Positions 29,225-37,838 are shown, numbered from the stretch's first letter. The stretch is 64,000 nucleotides of DNA from Sphingobacterium sp. R2 (GCF_040760075.1 NZ_CP142884.1:248001-312000); one strand, 5' to 3'. A program made the numbers and translations. The notes: generated by a model not told the origin, from the letters alone.

Positions 29225-29644
29225 ATGGCAATTGTATCGAAAAATATGGAGACCCAAGAGAAAATTATCAGCACTTTTGAAGAGCTCCAACAAGCTATTT
29301 ATGACCTTAAGCATCAACTCGTTGAATATGAACTACTTTTCAATCAGGCGTGCAACAGACATATTGATTCTAATTTCCAAAAGGAATGGCTGCTGGATAG
29401 AATTTCTTCGCGCTACGATAGGATATCACTTCGCCACGATGTGATGCTGCTGGTTCGCGACACAATTTCTGCATTCCGGGATTTTGATGGGTATTTTCTT
29501 GATGTTAAGCAGTTACTACAGTCGATTGAATCATTGATGCTCAGCCATGCCGATGAGGAAGAATATGAAATTGCAGCTATTATCAAGAAATGGCATGAAA
29601 AATTTGCCGAAGCAATTTATTTCATAAGCGACTTCACTTATTAA
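29225..29644 (+). CDS. Hypothetical helical protein
   Basis: 139 residues, almost all predicted helix, rich in Glu, Leu and aromatic residues (FEELQQAIYDLKHQLVEYEL, FRDFDGYFLDVKQLLQSIE). No signal peptide, membrane helix or known motif is seen. The start may be ATG 29225 or 29246. It precedes the Smr gene by 45 bases on the same strand, so joint transcription is likely. I do not recognise the family. Confidence 0.55.
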   Translation: MAIVSKNMETQEKIISTFEELQQAIYDLKHQLVEYELLFNQACNRHIDSNFQKEWLLDRISSRYDRISLRHDVMLLVRDTISAFRDFDGYFLDVKQLLQSIESLMLSHADEEEYEIAAIIKKWHEKFAEAIYFISDFTY

Positions 29645-29689
29645 GTCGCCGTTTTATTATACTTTTGCAGCATTGTAAAATATTGAGAA

Positions 29690-29983
29690 ATGCGCAAACC
29701 TTCAGCTACTGTTGACTTACATACCGATGCCTTCCTTGATGATTGGGAAGATTATTCACCAGAGGAACTCTTACAGGAATCCATTGATTTTATGCGATCT
29801 AATCTAGACGCAGCTATTTATTGGGAAATGAACGAAATAAGGTTTATTCATGGTAAGGGAAAAGGATTGCTTAAAAAAATGGTTTTTGAAGAATTGAAGG
29901 AATATAAGGATAATGGGTCTATTGAACGTTATTATACATCCTACCAGAATGAAGATATTGTGGTCGTTGTCATAGGAATTTAA
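29690..29983 (+). CDS. Smr-domain protein
   Basis: A 97-residue stand-alone Smr (small MutS-related) domain. The defining motifs are VDLH near residue 8 and IRFIHGKGKGLLKK near residue 50, the histidine-bearing loop linked to endonuclease activity in larger Smr proteins. The end reads EDIVVVVIGI, as is usual for Bacteroidota Smr proteins. Possible roles are nucleic-acid cleavage or ribosome rescue; single-domain members are not characterised as far as I know. A terminator follows. Confidence 0.8.
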   Translation: MRKPSATVDLHTDAFLDDWEDYSPEELLQESIDFMRSNLDAAIYWEMNEIRFIHGKGKGLLKKMVFEELKEYKDNGSIERYYTSYQNEDIVVVVIGI

Positions 29984-29987
29984 AAAT

Positions 29988-30018
29988 GCCCCCAGAAAGT
30001 GTCTAACTTTTTGGGGGC
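29988..30018. terminator. Terminator between the Smr gene and the DUF1080 gene
   Basis: GCCCCCAGAAAGT with ACTTTTTGGGGGC forms a strong stem with a five-base loop between convergent genes. There is no clear T-run beyond the stem. Confidence 0.75.
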
Positions 30019-30052
30019 AATGCAATTCAGGAAGCCTTAGTGTGATGTGCTG

Positions 30053-31033
30053 TTACTTAATTGCTGGTGTAATAATCACCTTACGGAATTCAACTGGGCC
30101 GTGATCCCCCTGGAAATAGATCGGCCCTGGCTCTGCCTCTTTGCTATCCAATGCACCACCAGTTATGCCTGGGATTTCTTGGTTACTGATCACTGTCTTT
30201 CCGTTTGCAACTACCGTTACGAGACGTCCAATAAGTGTAATATCGAATGTTTGCCATTGTCCGGCTCCTTTATTGACCATTTCATTTGCAGCTAAAAAGC
30301 CATATACCCCTGCGAAAAGCACCGCATTAGGATGCGCGTCTTTTGGGCTATCTTCTATCTGAACCTCATAACGGCCTCTTAAGTAGACACCACTATTACT
30401 TCCGGCTGGAATTTTAAATTCAACATGTAATTTAAAATCTTCAAATTTTTGCTCAGAGACCAAATTAGAACCAGATTGCGGGCTAGTCAAAATTCCGTTT
30501 TTCACCACCCACTGATTTGTCTTGCCTGTGGCTTTCCATCCGGTCAGATCCTTGCCGTTGAATAGCTGAATGGGCTTACCCCATTTGACTGCTGTGCTAC
30601 GCTTCAGTTCTGGGGCGCGTGTACCTTTAAAACGATATGTTTTGCCATCCGGCTCTGTTATTGTTCCTTCCAAACCACCATTAACAATTTCGCCTTCTAC
30701 ACTCAAATTCATCTTACCACTCTCCCATTGCGGGGGGATGGAAAACTTAAACTTTCCTTTTTCGTAAAATACATGAGAAACCGGCCGGGCACTCCCAGAA
30801 GTACTCACATAGTGACCGACTAACGTTCTATAGCCTGACAATTTCACCTCTAACCAGGATGGTGCTGGTGTACCGTTGACATCCACTTCGATATCCCATC
30901 GCCCTATTAGCTCTTTACCCTCTACATCTTGTTGATAATGGAAAGACTCTCCGATTGAATGGGTAGCAAAGGTTACTTGCGGTAATGCACAAGAGGCCAA
31001 AATTCCTAAAAGAAATGCCGCTTTTCTGTTCAT
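30053..31033 (-). CDS. Secreted DUF1080 (3-keto-disaccharide hydrolase type) protein
   Basis: A protein of about 326 residues with a signal peptide (AAFLLGILASCALPQVTFA). The first half (about 30-150) is a beta-rich domain often paired with DUF1080. The second half is the concanavalin-like DUF1080 domain: LFNGKDLTGWKATGK, NLVSEQKFEDFKLHVEFKIP, NSGVYLRGRYEVQIEDS and the closing GPVEFRKVIITP. Family members have been linked to cleavage of 3-keto-glycosides. A Cys in the signal (LASC) could be a lipobox, but it lies early. ATG 31033 is preferred to 31060. Confidence 0.85.
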   Translation of the reverse strand: MNRKAAFLLGILASCALPQVTFATHSIGESFHYQQDVEGKELIGRWDIEVDVNGTPAPSWLEVKLSGYRTLVGHYVSTSGSARPVSHVFYEKGKFKFSIPPQWESGKMNLSVEGEIVNGGLEGTITEPDGKTYRFKGTRAPELKRSTAVKWGKPIQLFNGKDLTGWKATGKTNQWVVKNGILTSPQSGSNLVSEQKFEDFKLHVEFKIPAGSNSGVYLRGRYEVQIEDSPKDAHPNAVLFAGVYGFLAANEMVNKGAGQWQTFDITLIGRLVTVVANGKTVISNQEIPGITGGALDSKEAEPGPIYFQGDHGPVEFRKVIITPAIK

Positions 31034-31127
31034 ATTATTTATGTTTATATTCGAATTCACAGTAAATTTAAAGCAATTTAACTGTTTAGCGGCGGGTTTA
31101 CAAGGATGTAGTGTTAAAAATAGACAT

Positions 31128-31160
31128 AAAAAAAGCCCTAACTTTCGTTAGAGCTTTCTT
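31128..31160 (-). terminator. Terminator of tRNA-Pro copy 1
   Basis: On the minus strand AAAGCTCTAACGAAAGTTAG with GGGCTTTTTTT forms a short hairpin ending in a T-run directly after the tRNA. A near-identical copy exists at 31536-31570 next to the displaced tRNA fragment. Confidence 0.75.
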
Positions 31161-31162
31161 AG

Positions 31163-31236
31163 TCGGGGTGGCAGGATTCGAACCTACGACCTCCACATCC
31201 CAAATGTGGCGCGATACCGGGCTACGCTACACCCCG
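31163..31236 (-). tRNA. tRNA-Pro (TGG), copy 1
   Basis: A 74-base tRNA on the minus strand: acceptor CGGGGTG with CACCCCG and discriminator A, anticodon loop TTTGGGA giving TGG, T arm GTAGGTTCGAATCCTGC. No encoded CCA. On the minus strand TACTTTTG (31266-31273) is a perfect -7 box. It is identical in the tRNA body to the copies at 47765 and 49071, and all three share the leader containing GGTATCACCTTTG. Confidence 0.97.
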
Positions 31237-31570
31237 AAAAGGTATCACCTTTGTTTTGTGTGGCACAAAAGTACATTAAATACAGCTATCTTTCAAGAAT
31301 ATTCTTCACAAAAAACTTAACAAACTGATTTATTGCAAAATAATTTATAAAAGATTTAACACCCCGATCAATTTCTGTATAAAAACTACTTTCACACCAC
31401 CTAATTTGCCTAAAATAAATACACGAGCAAACGATTAAAACAGTGCTCGTTTAAAAAGCAGAATTGGTTAAACCTCCTACAGATTGAGCAATAGCATATC
31501 TTAAAGACTCGAGATCGTCACGCTGTACCAAAACGAAAAAAGCCCCAACTTTCGTTAGAGCTTTTTTTAG
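31237..31570. other. Non-coding spacer with a displaced tRNA terminator
   Basis: No gene is seen. Its last 35 bases (31536-31570) are a near copy of the terminator that follows tRNA-Pro copy 1. It probably was the terminator of the second tRNA-Pro gene before the mobile element inserted and supplied its own. Confidence 0.7.
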
Positions 31571-31594
31571 TCGGGGTGGCAGGATTCGAACCTA
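31571..31594. repeat. attL: displaced 3' end of tRNA-Pro
   Basis: 24 bases identical to the 3' end of tRNA-Pro (starting TCGGGGTGGCAGG on the plus strand, ending in AACCTA), after which tRNA identity stops. The same 24 bases are at 47765-47788 inside the intact tRNA-Pro copy 2, forming the direct repeat around the element. Confidence 0.9.
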
Positions 31595-31733
31595 TATCAT
31601 AACCTAATTCACACTACTTTATTTACACCTGATTATTAACATATTATACAAATATTTTACTAACTTTACCTAACCTTACAAAGGTAATATATGGTAACAT
31701 TAAGCATTTTTGTCCGAAATATGTCCGAGAAAT

Positions 31734-33065
31734 ATGAAAGTGAATTTTTATTTAGACAAGCCCTATAATCCCGAATTCAAGCCTGAAAAGATCAAACAGG
31801 AACTTTCTAAGGTGAACGGAAAAAAGAAAAATCTTGCTCCAAAATTCTGGAACCCATCCCCTACTGCCCTGTATCTTTTCTTTTCACCAGATAAGTCCTG
31901 CAGAATAAAATACAGAACTAATTACAAAATATTGTCCAAGAACTGGGATTTTGAAAAGGAAAGACTTAAAGCAAGCATCAGCGGAGCATTGGAATTTAAT
32001 GTTGAACTGAACAACATCGCCAACCTTTGCACTCGTGAAGCGATGGGCAAAAAGGACAAAAACCAATTTTTATCAAAAGATGATTATCGGCAGATCATAA
32101 AGGACTGTATCGACAGAGATAATGCGGTAAATAACGAAATTTCCATTTCACAATTGAAAGCACAATTTCTTTCCTATAAAGCCAATTTTGTTAAAGAGGG
32201 TACTTTAAAAGAATATAGAACTGTGTTTAAAGGTTTGGAAGATTATGAACAACAGAATGGAACAAAGCTTATCCTAAGGGAATTGGATAGTAAATTTCTT
32301 GATCAATTCGAGGTGTTTCTAAGCAAGAAAAGGAACACAAATAACAATGAAAAAGTAGGCTTGTTGAATGACACCATCCACAAATACATATCCACGTTAA
32401 AGGTTTTCCTAAAGTGGTGCAATGACAATGATTATCTTGTACATCCCGATATCTTTAAGACACAAAAAACCAATTTCAAGAAAAAAGCATATAATGAGAT
32501 CATAGCACTGTCCGAAAAAGAAATAGAAAAACTGATGAACCATGATCTTTCGGACAAACCCAGTATGGAAAGAGTCAGGGATCTATTTTGTTTGTTATGC
32601 TACACAGGACAGCGGTTCGAGGATCTGATCAATTTTGATCGAAATGATATCAAAAACAATGCTTGGGATTTTATTTCCATCAAAGTTAAGAAAAGAGTGA
32701 TCGTTCCTTTCGAGGGGTACATAGCCCCTGCAAAAGATATTCTGGAACGCATCGACTATAATGTACCGAAAATATCAAACCAGAAGTTTAACGAGTACAT
32801 AAAAACAGTGGGTAAACTTGCAGGAATGAACGAAACCATTAAGATCACCCGATATTCGGGAAAACAAAAACTGGTGATAGAAAAAAAGAAATATGATTTT
32901 TTGTCCAGTCATGTCGGCAGGAGATCAATGGTGACCAACCTACTGAGCAGAAACGTTCCAATTACGCTTGTGCAGAAACTTACGGGCCATTCCGATATAC
33001 GGACTTTAATGAAATATGAATCGGCAAGCACAGATTCATTAATTGATGCACTAAATAAATTTTAA
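31734..33065 (+). CDS. int: Tyrosine integrase of the mobile element
   Basis: A 443-residue site-specific recombinase of the Bacteroidota integrase type: an N-terminal arm-binding region (about 1-130), a SAM-like core-binding domain (about 135-250) and the catalytic domain. All catalytic residues are visible: Arg in CYTGQRFEDL, His-x-x-Arg in SSHVGRRSMVTN, His in LTGHSDIRTL, and the Tyr in LMKYESAS. It should recombine the 24-base attL/attR. ATG 31734 is chosen; a TTG at 31710 in the same frame is possible. A gap of four bases separates it from the next gene, suggesting cotranscription. Confidence 0.93.
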   Translation: MKVNFYLDKPYNPEFKPEKIKQELSKVNGKKKNLAPKFWNPSPTALYLFFSPDKSCRIKYRTNYKILSKNWDFEKERLKASISGALEFNVELNNIANLCTREAMGKKDKNQFLSKDDYRQIIKDCIDRDNAVNNEISISQLKAQFLSYKANFVKEGTLKEYRTVFKGLEDYEQQNGTKLILRELDSKFLDQFEVFLSKKRNTNNNEKVGLLNDTIHKYISTLKVFLKWCNDNDYLVHPDIFKTQKTNFKKKAYNEIIALSEKEIEKLMNHDLSDKPSMERVRDLFCLLCYTGQRFEDLINFDRNDIKNNAWDFISIKVKKRVIVPFEGYIAPAKDILERIDYNVPKISNQKFNEYIKTVGKLAGMNETIKITRYSGKQKLVIEKKKYDFLSSHVGRRSMVTNLLSRNVPITLVQKLTGHSDIRTLMKYESASTDSLIDALNKF

Positions 33066-33069
33066 GATT

Positions 33070-33975
33070 ATGGACAAAAAATACTTTAAGCTAAGGAATG
33101 CATGGAAACCAATCAATCATAAATTCGATCTTGGAGGATTTTTAAAAATAAATCCCGTCCATGCTTCTGGTTATTTTGTAATGCGAATATTCAAACTGAA
33201 AGAAACGGAATACTTGCCTTTTTACAAATATCATTTGAAATACTATTTAGAAAATAATACAGATGGTAGCGAGCAAGCATTTCTCACAAAGATTATTGAG
33301 TACATTGACAAGGATATTAGATCAAGAGAGATATTACATTATTACAAAACAATAACCAAAACTAGAGTATATAAGCTATCCAAATTTAGAGAAGCCATAA
33401 AGCAGGTTGACAAATGGGAAGTTACCCTTACTAATGAGGATCGTATAAAAAAATCAGTCTCTTATGTACAGGATATCATGGACTGGCAGAACGTAAATGA
33501 CACTCGGACTGTTTTGTCTAAACTCTTATTTGATGAGGTTGGTTCGGACAAATTTTTCATCGAATACAAAAACATTATCGAAGAACGGGATCAACTACTA
33601 ACTAATCTGGCCGAAAAAAAATTAGAAATACAGGAATTAAAAAAAGCTTTTAAAGCTTTCGTACCAAAAACAAAGATTCAAATTATGGACGGAGATTACC
33701 TCCCGTTGGTAGATTTGCTGGTTCAGCTTAGTACGTTGAAAAATCCTTCAACAGGAAGCCCATATTTATCAGCGAGCCAAGACACTTGGGCATCACTCAT
33801 CAGTAATTACTTCGAATACTGCAAAAACAACAAAGAAGTTAAAAATGACGAAACCAACTTAAAATGGGCTACTGTCCAAGATTATTTCTTAGAAAATAAT
33901 AGGGTTAATTTAATGAAATCGAAAAATCGACATAAATTCTTCCATATAAAAGAGTCAGATAGAGTCTACAATTAA
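33070..33975 (+). CDS. Hypothetical mobile-element protein downstream of the integrase
   Basis: 301 residues, soluble. The middle (about 170-205, IIEERDQLLTNLAEKKLEIQ and onwards) is a likely coiled coil. The last 90 residues look like a small helical domain (YLPLVDLLVQLSTLKNP, then TWASLISNYFEYCK). I do not recognise a family, and the RteC signature sequences I looked for are absent. Position directly behind the integrase suggests a role in excision or its control; that is inference. A perfect palindrome follows. Confidence 0.6.
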   Translation: MDKKYFKLRNAWKPINHKFDLGGFLKINPVHASGYFVMRIFKLKETEYLPFYKYHLKYYLENNTDGSEQAFLTKIIEYIDKDIRSREILHYYKTITKTRVYKLSKFREAIKQVDKWEVTLTNEDRIKKSVSYVQDIMDWQNVNDTRTVLSKLLFDEVGSDKFFIEYKNIIEERDQLLTNLAEKKLEIQELKKAFKAFVPKTKIQIMDGDYLPLVDLLVQLSTLKNPSTGSPYLSASQDTWASLISNYFEYCKNNKEVKNDETNLKWATVQDYFLENNRVNLMKSKNRHKFFHIKESDRVYN

Positions 33976-34010
33976 AAGAAGCTCTATTCAATTTAAACAG
34001 GTATTTATGC

Positions 34011-34051
34011 TTCAAAATCCCCATAACATGAACTGTTATGGGGATTTTGAA
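34011..34051. terminator. Perfect palindrome after the integrase unit
   Basis: TTCAAAATCCCCATAACA pairs without mismatch with TGTTATGGGGATTTTGAA around a five-base loop. The T-rich part is inside the stem and no long T-run follows, so termination in either direction is likely but a protein-binding site is possible. Confidence 0.6.
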
Positions 34052-34119
34052 TGTTGACTATCCCCAACTTTGTACAAGTTAATTAAATGAAGACGGTGGC
34101 CACGACTTCGAATTATTAA

Positions 34120-34440
34120 ATGTGTAAACATGAGCAAAGTATGATTCAATTTGACCAAAAAGCCCTTAAAGATTGTATCAAGGATGCAATAAGGGAAGAA
34201 CTGCACCTTATTATTTCGGATGTCCAAAAGACAACCTATACCGCAAACAACACACCTACGGAAAAACTGTTGACAAAAAGAGAAATGGCGGACGAACTAG
34301 ACATTTCACTGGTCAGCCTAACCGAATGGATGAAACAGGGTAAAATCCCTTACATGCGTATGGGGAAACGTATTTATTTCAAAAAAAATGAAGTAGTGGC
34401 TTCAATGGCAGGCTTCAACCGAAACAAAGGAGGTAAATAA
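34120..34440 (+). CDS. Helix-turn-helix protein (excisionase / MerR-type DNA-binding domain)
   Basis: 106 residues. The C-terminal half is a typical helix_turn_helix_17 domain: LLTKREMADELDISLVSLTE, WMKQGKIPYMRMGKRIYFKK. Such proteins are found in Bacteroidota mobile elements as excisionase-like or replication-associated factors. The N-terminal half is a short helix-rich region (FDQKALKDCIKDAIREELHL). ATG 34120 and 34141 are both possible. The stop overlaps the next start by one base (TAATG), so it is coupled with the RepA-like gene. Confidence 0.8.
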   Translation: MCKHEQSMIQFDQKALKDCIKDAIREELHLIISDVQKTTYTANNTPTEKLLTKREMADELDISLVSLTEWMKQGKIPYMRMGKRIYFKKNEVVASMAGFNRNKGGK

Positions 34441-35486
34441 TGATCCCATTCAATCAAGAAACGATAAACGCACTCGAAAAAGCCATAGTAGAGATAACAG
34501 ATAATTTCAGAGAACCACCCATAATGATAACCATCAACAAATCCGAGTCAGTCATTGGTACGCTGGGTAATTTCAGCGCATCCACTGGAAAGGCAAAAAG
34601 CAGGAAAACATTCAATGTGATTTCATTAGTCGCAGCTGCATTGAGTGGAAAGCTGGTATTGCAGTATAAAGTCAAAGTCCCTGCAAACCGACCGCTGATA
34701 TTATACTGTGATACTGAACAGAGTAAGTTCCATTGCCATAGATTACTTTCCAGAATATACAAGCTCATTGATTATCCAACATCAGAAATCCACGATAATT
34801 TAAAGTTTATTTCTTTAAGAGAATACCCTACCAAGGAACGTATCAATATCATCGAATATGCACTTTTCAAATATGCAGACAGGATCGGACTGGTCATCAT
34901 AGATGGGGTCAGGGATTTGGTTTACGATATTAATAACGCAACCGAAGCGACTGAAATCACTAACAAACTGATGAAGTGGTCGCAGGAACTCAATATCCAT
35001 ATTCATACTGTACTACACTTAAATAAAGGGGATGATAATACTCGGGGGCACTTAGGAACAGAATTGAACAACAAAGCTGAATCCATTCTCCAAATAACTA
35101 AAAGTGATCTTGATGCCAACTACAGCACCGTAGCACCAAAATTCATCAGGGATATCGAATTTGAACCATTCAGCTTCTTTATTGACGATGGTATACCTGT
35201 GCTTGACGAAAATTTCGACTTAACAAGTCCGAAAGCTAAAAAAGGATTCAGCTATCAGGAATTATCAGAAAAGAACCACCGAGAGGTATTGCAGGAATTG
35301 TTTAATGATTCAGAAATCACCTGTACTTATGATGATTTTGTCGCAAGACTAAAGGACGCATATTTGGCAAAAGGTTTCAATTTTGGAATTAATAAAGCGA
35401 AACAGCTAAAGACCTTTTTGGAGAACAAACGGATGATCATCAAGACCGACAAAACCTATCGGTTCAACCCTGAATTTTACTATTAA
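34440..35486 (+). CDS. RepA-like AAA ATPase of the mobile element
   Basis: 348 residues with an N-terminal ATPase domain of the RecA/RepA-helicase type. A Walker A variant is STGKAKSRKTFNV (about residues 43-55) and Walker B is LVIIDGVRDLV (about 160). The arginine-finger region resembles LHLNKGDDNTRGHLGTELNNK. The C-terminal part (about 290-348) looks like a winged helix. It probably serves autonomous or pre-transfer replication together with the primase that follows. A strong GGAGG sits ahead of the ATG. The next gene is separated by a 16-bp perfect inverted repeat. Confidence 0.8.
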   Translation: MIPFNQETINALEKAIVEITDNFREPPIMITINKSESVIGTLGNFSASTGKAKSRKTFNVISLVAAALSGKLVLQYKVKVPANRPLILYCDTEQSKFHCHRLLSRIYKLIDYPTSEIHDNLKFISLREYPTKERINIIEYALFKYADRIGLVIIDGVRDLVYDINNATEATEITNKLMKWSQELNIHIHTVLHLNKGDDNTRGHLGTELNNKAESILQITKSDLDANYSTVAPKFIRDIEFEPFSFFIDDGIPVLDENFDLTSPKAKKGFSYQELSEKNHREVLQELFNDSEITCTYDDFVARLKDAYLAKGFNFGINKAKQLKTFLENKRMIIKTDKTYRFNPEFYY

Positions 35487-35491
35487 AAAAA

Positions 35492-35539
35492 AGGTTTAGT
35501 TTAGTCTGCCCCTATATAGTAATAGACTAAACTAAACCT
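35492..35539. repeat. Perfect 16-bp inverted repeat between the RepA-like and primase genes
   Basis: AGGTTTAGTTTAGTCT (35492-35507) and AGACTAAACTAAACCT (35524-35539) are exact inverse complements around a 16-base spacer. Candidates are a replication origin hairpin, an operator, or a weak terminator; the arms contain the internal repeat TTTAG-TTTAG. Confidence 0.8.
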
Positions 35540-35549
35540 ATTTAAAATT

Positions 35550-36509
35550 ATGATTATGACATGCACTGAATTAAAGCGTATACCGCTCATATCCATATTA
35601 GATCATCTTCAGATTCCATGTACCAGAATGAACAGTCGTGAAGCATGGTTTAGAAATCCATTCAATGGTGGGAACGAAAAAACGGCTTCAACAAAGGTCG
35701 ATATCCATAGAAACATCTGGTATTCACATTCAGAAGGCTTCGGAGGAAACAACATTGATTTTTTGTTGAAGTTTCTAGAAACAGACAATCTATCTATTGT
35801 ACTGGATTGGGCTGATGAAAGAAAAAATATCCTTTCTTTTCACCAGCTGACCGTATTAGACAAAGCGCCAGCTATGCAAAATGAAAATGAACGTGGTTAC
35901 ACCATACTTTCTGTAAAACCACTAGAAAACAAAGCATTAACAGACTATCTGACCGATACACGCAAAATAGATATTGAAATTGCCAAAGCTTACTGTCAGG
36001 AAATCTATTATCGGACAGCAAAAGGACAGACATTTTTTGCCATATGCTTTAGGAATGACTCAGGTGGGTTCGAACTACGCAACAGTTACAACAAACGTTC
36101 GCTACTAATTAAGGACATTACCACGATCAACAATGGCAATAAGGACGTTATATTGCTTGAAGGCTTTACAGACTGGCTTTCCTACATGACTTTAAAAAAG
36201 AACGCTGGTAAGCCCTATTTAGACGCTAATTACTGCATCCTGAATACGACCGCAAATCTGGTAAAATCATTTCCATTTTTACAACAACATAACGGCATAA
36301 CAAGTTATCTGGACACAGATGCCAGTGGTGTAAAATCTTACAGCACTTTACGAAGTCACTTCGAAAAAACACACACTATTAAAAACGAAATGAAGGGATT
36401 GCAGAAAAAGCATTATGATATAAAGGATATCAATGACTACCTGATTTTCACATCATCCGAAGAACAAACCCATAATATCCAATCGGGGAGAAAACTATCG
36501 AATAGGTAG
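35550..36509 (+). CDS. Toprim-domain primase
   Basis: 319 residues with the build of mobile-element primases of the DnaG type. The N-terminal part (RIPLISILDHLQIP, then WFRNPFNGGNEKTAS and NIWYSHSEGFGGNNIDFL) matches the zinc-ribbon (CHC2) domain region, but the zinc-binding cysteines are missing. The toprim domain has the catalytic Glu in VILLEGFTDWLS (about residue 205) and the DxD in SYLDTDASG (about residue 250). It should lay down primers for the element after single-strand transfer or replication. ATG 35556 is an alternative start. Confidence 0.8.
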   Translation: MIMTCTELKRIPLISILDHLQIPCTRMNSREAWFRNPFNGGNEKTASTKVDIHRNIWYSHSEGFGGNNIDFLLKFLETDNLSIVLDWADERKNILSFHQLTVLDKAPAMQNENERGYTILSVKPLENKALTDYLTDTRKIDIEIAKAYCQEIYYRTAKGQTFFAICFRNDSGGFELRNSYNKRSLLIKDITTINNGNKDVILLEGFTDWLSYMTLKKNAGKPYLDANYCILNTTANLVKSFPFLQQHNGITSYLDTDASGVKSYSTLRSHFEKTHTIKNEMKGLQKKHYDIKDINDYLIFTSSEEQTHNIQSGRKLSNR

Positions 36510-36522
36510 GTAGCAAGGTTGT

Positions 36523-36541
36523 GTTTTGGTGACCCCAAAAC
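36523..36541. other. Candidate oriT hairpin upstream of the mob genes
   Basis: GTTTTGG (36523-36529) and CCAAAAC (36535-36541) form a 7-bp inverted repeat just before the mobC-like gene, the usual place for an oriT in Bacteroidota mobilizable elements. There is no nic-site proof. Confidence 0.35.
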
Positions 36542-36579
36542 CGATTGGCTCCCGATGGTCACAGCTAAAAAGAAACAAG

Positions 36580-36942
36580 ATGAAAAATAACAAGAAAAAA
36601 GGCGGAAGACCCGCACTCGAAAATAAAAAACAGTTCAGGATCAATGTCCGTTTCGATGAAAGCGAACATAACAGAGTTTTGCATAATGCAAAAATTGCAG
36701 GTATGAGCAAATCGGAATGGGTACGCAAATCTGCGATCCTACGAAAAATTACACCTAGGTTTACCGAAGAACAATTGAAAGCTTTTAGGGCGATTACTGG
36801 GGCTTCGAACAATCTAAATCAGCTAACTAAAAAAGCACACCAGTCTGGACTGATTGAGGTGGCACAGGAATGCAAAAATACGATCCATCACATTAACCAT
36901 TGTATCAATAAACTACTGCACCATGATAGCGAAGATAATTGA
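36580..36942 (+). CDS. MobC-like relaxosome accessory protein
   Basis: About 120 residues. A basic N-terminus (MKNNKKKGGRPALENKK) leads into a ribbon-helix-helix-like segment (FRINVRFDESEHNRVLHNAK), then GMSKSEWVRKSAIL and the helical tail NLNQLTKKAHQSGLIEVAQE. This is the pattern of plasmid mobilization proteins of the MobC family, which bind oriT and help the relaxase. The frame is open upstream to 36526 through the oriT candidate. It overlaps the relaxase start by 20 bases, the usual mobC-relaxase layout. Confidence 0.85.
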   Translation: MKNNKKKGGRPALENKKQFRINVRFDESEHNRVLHNAKIAGMSKSEWVRKSAILRKITPRFTEEQLKAFRAITGASNNLNQLTKKAHQSGLIEVAQECKNTIHHINHCINKLLHHDSEDN

Positions 36943-37834
36943 GGGCCGATCTTTCGGCGGATGCGTTGGATACGCCCTGAAAAAAGATAGTGAGATTATC
37001 CATGTAAATGGATTACGGACGGATTCGGCAAAGACCATCACATAGGACTTTAATTTTCAGCGGATGCTGAATCCAAGATTGGGCAAGGCAGTCGGACACA
37101 TTATTCTTTCGTGGAATACAGAAGATAAAAACAAGCTGAATAATGAAATCATGCTATCCGCAGCTAAGCGTTATTTATCAAAATTAGATATTAGGGATAC
37201 CCAATGCTTAATGGTGCGCCACCACGACCGCCAACATGATCATATCCATATTATTTTTAATCGGGTAAACGATCATGGCAAAACTATCTCCAATAGCAAT
37301 CAGCGGTATAAGAGCTTTAAAGCTTGTAAAGAATTAAATGCATTATATGGCTTTAAGCAGTCCGAAGGAAAACGAAATGTCAACAGAGGTAGACTGAAAG
37401 GTAATGATCTAACGAAATACCAAATTTACGACACCGTCAAGGCAGGCATACGACACAGTAAAAACTGGAAGGAACTACAAAATTATATCCGTTACAGAGG
37501 TGTGGAAATGCAGTTTAAATATAGATTGGGGTCGGATGAGGTTCAAGGTATTTCGTTCATCAAAGATGAACAGACATTTCGGGGTTCTGCCATAGACCGC
37601 TCATTGAGCTTCGGACAGATCGACAAGGCTTTAAATAGCATAGATAATTCTATTGAACTAAATCAAATTACTGGAAGCTATGTTTCGAAGGATCATTCTA
37701 TAGACAGAAATATCGGAGAAACACTTGGTCACATAACCTCAGTTTTATTTTCGAACCCTGAAATTACACCAGAGCAAGATGATCCGTTGATCAAGAAAAG
37801 AAAAAAGAAAGAGAATTACGGACTAAAACGTTAA
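36923..37834 (+). pseudogene. Relaxase (MobA/VirD2-type) interrupted by an in-frame TAG
   Basis: The start MIAKIIEGRSFGGCVGYALK matches the N-terminus of Bacteroidota relaxases (motif I, with Tyr in GYAL the likely catalytic tyrosine). At codon 41 the frame meets TAG (37043-37045) and continues in the same frame with DFNFQRMLNPRLGKAVGHII. Motif III is intact (RHHDRQHDHIHIIFNRV). One base change explains the stop. A product restarting at ATG 37064 would have motif III but no catalytic tyrosine. Unless the stop is read through, the element cannot mobilize itself. The remaining length (about 303 codons in all) is normal for the family. Confidence 0.85.
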
Positions 37835-37838
37835 TACC

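Noticed and set aside
31571..31594. A further tRNA-Pro gene
   Set aside because: Only the last 24 bases are present; the anticodon and 5' half are missing, so it is an attachment-site remnant.
33070..33975. RteC-type excision regulator
   Set aside because: The position suggested it, but I could not find the RteC sequence signature, so it is left as unknown.
37064..37834. A complete 256-residue relaxase starting at 37064
   Set aside because: Relaxase similarity continues upstream across the TAG in the same frame, and the restart product lacks the motif I tyrosine.
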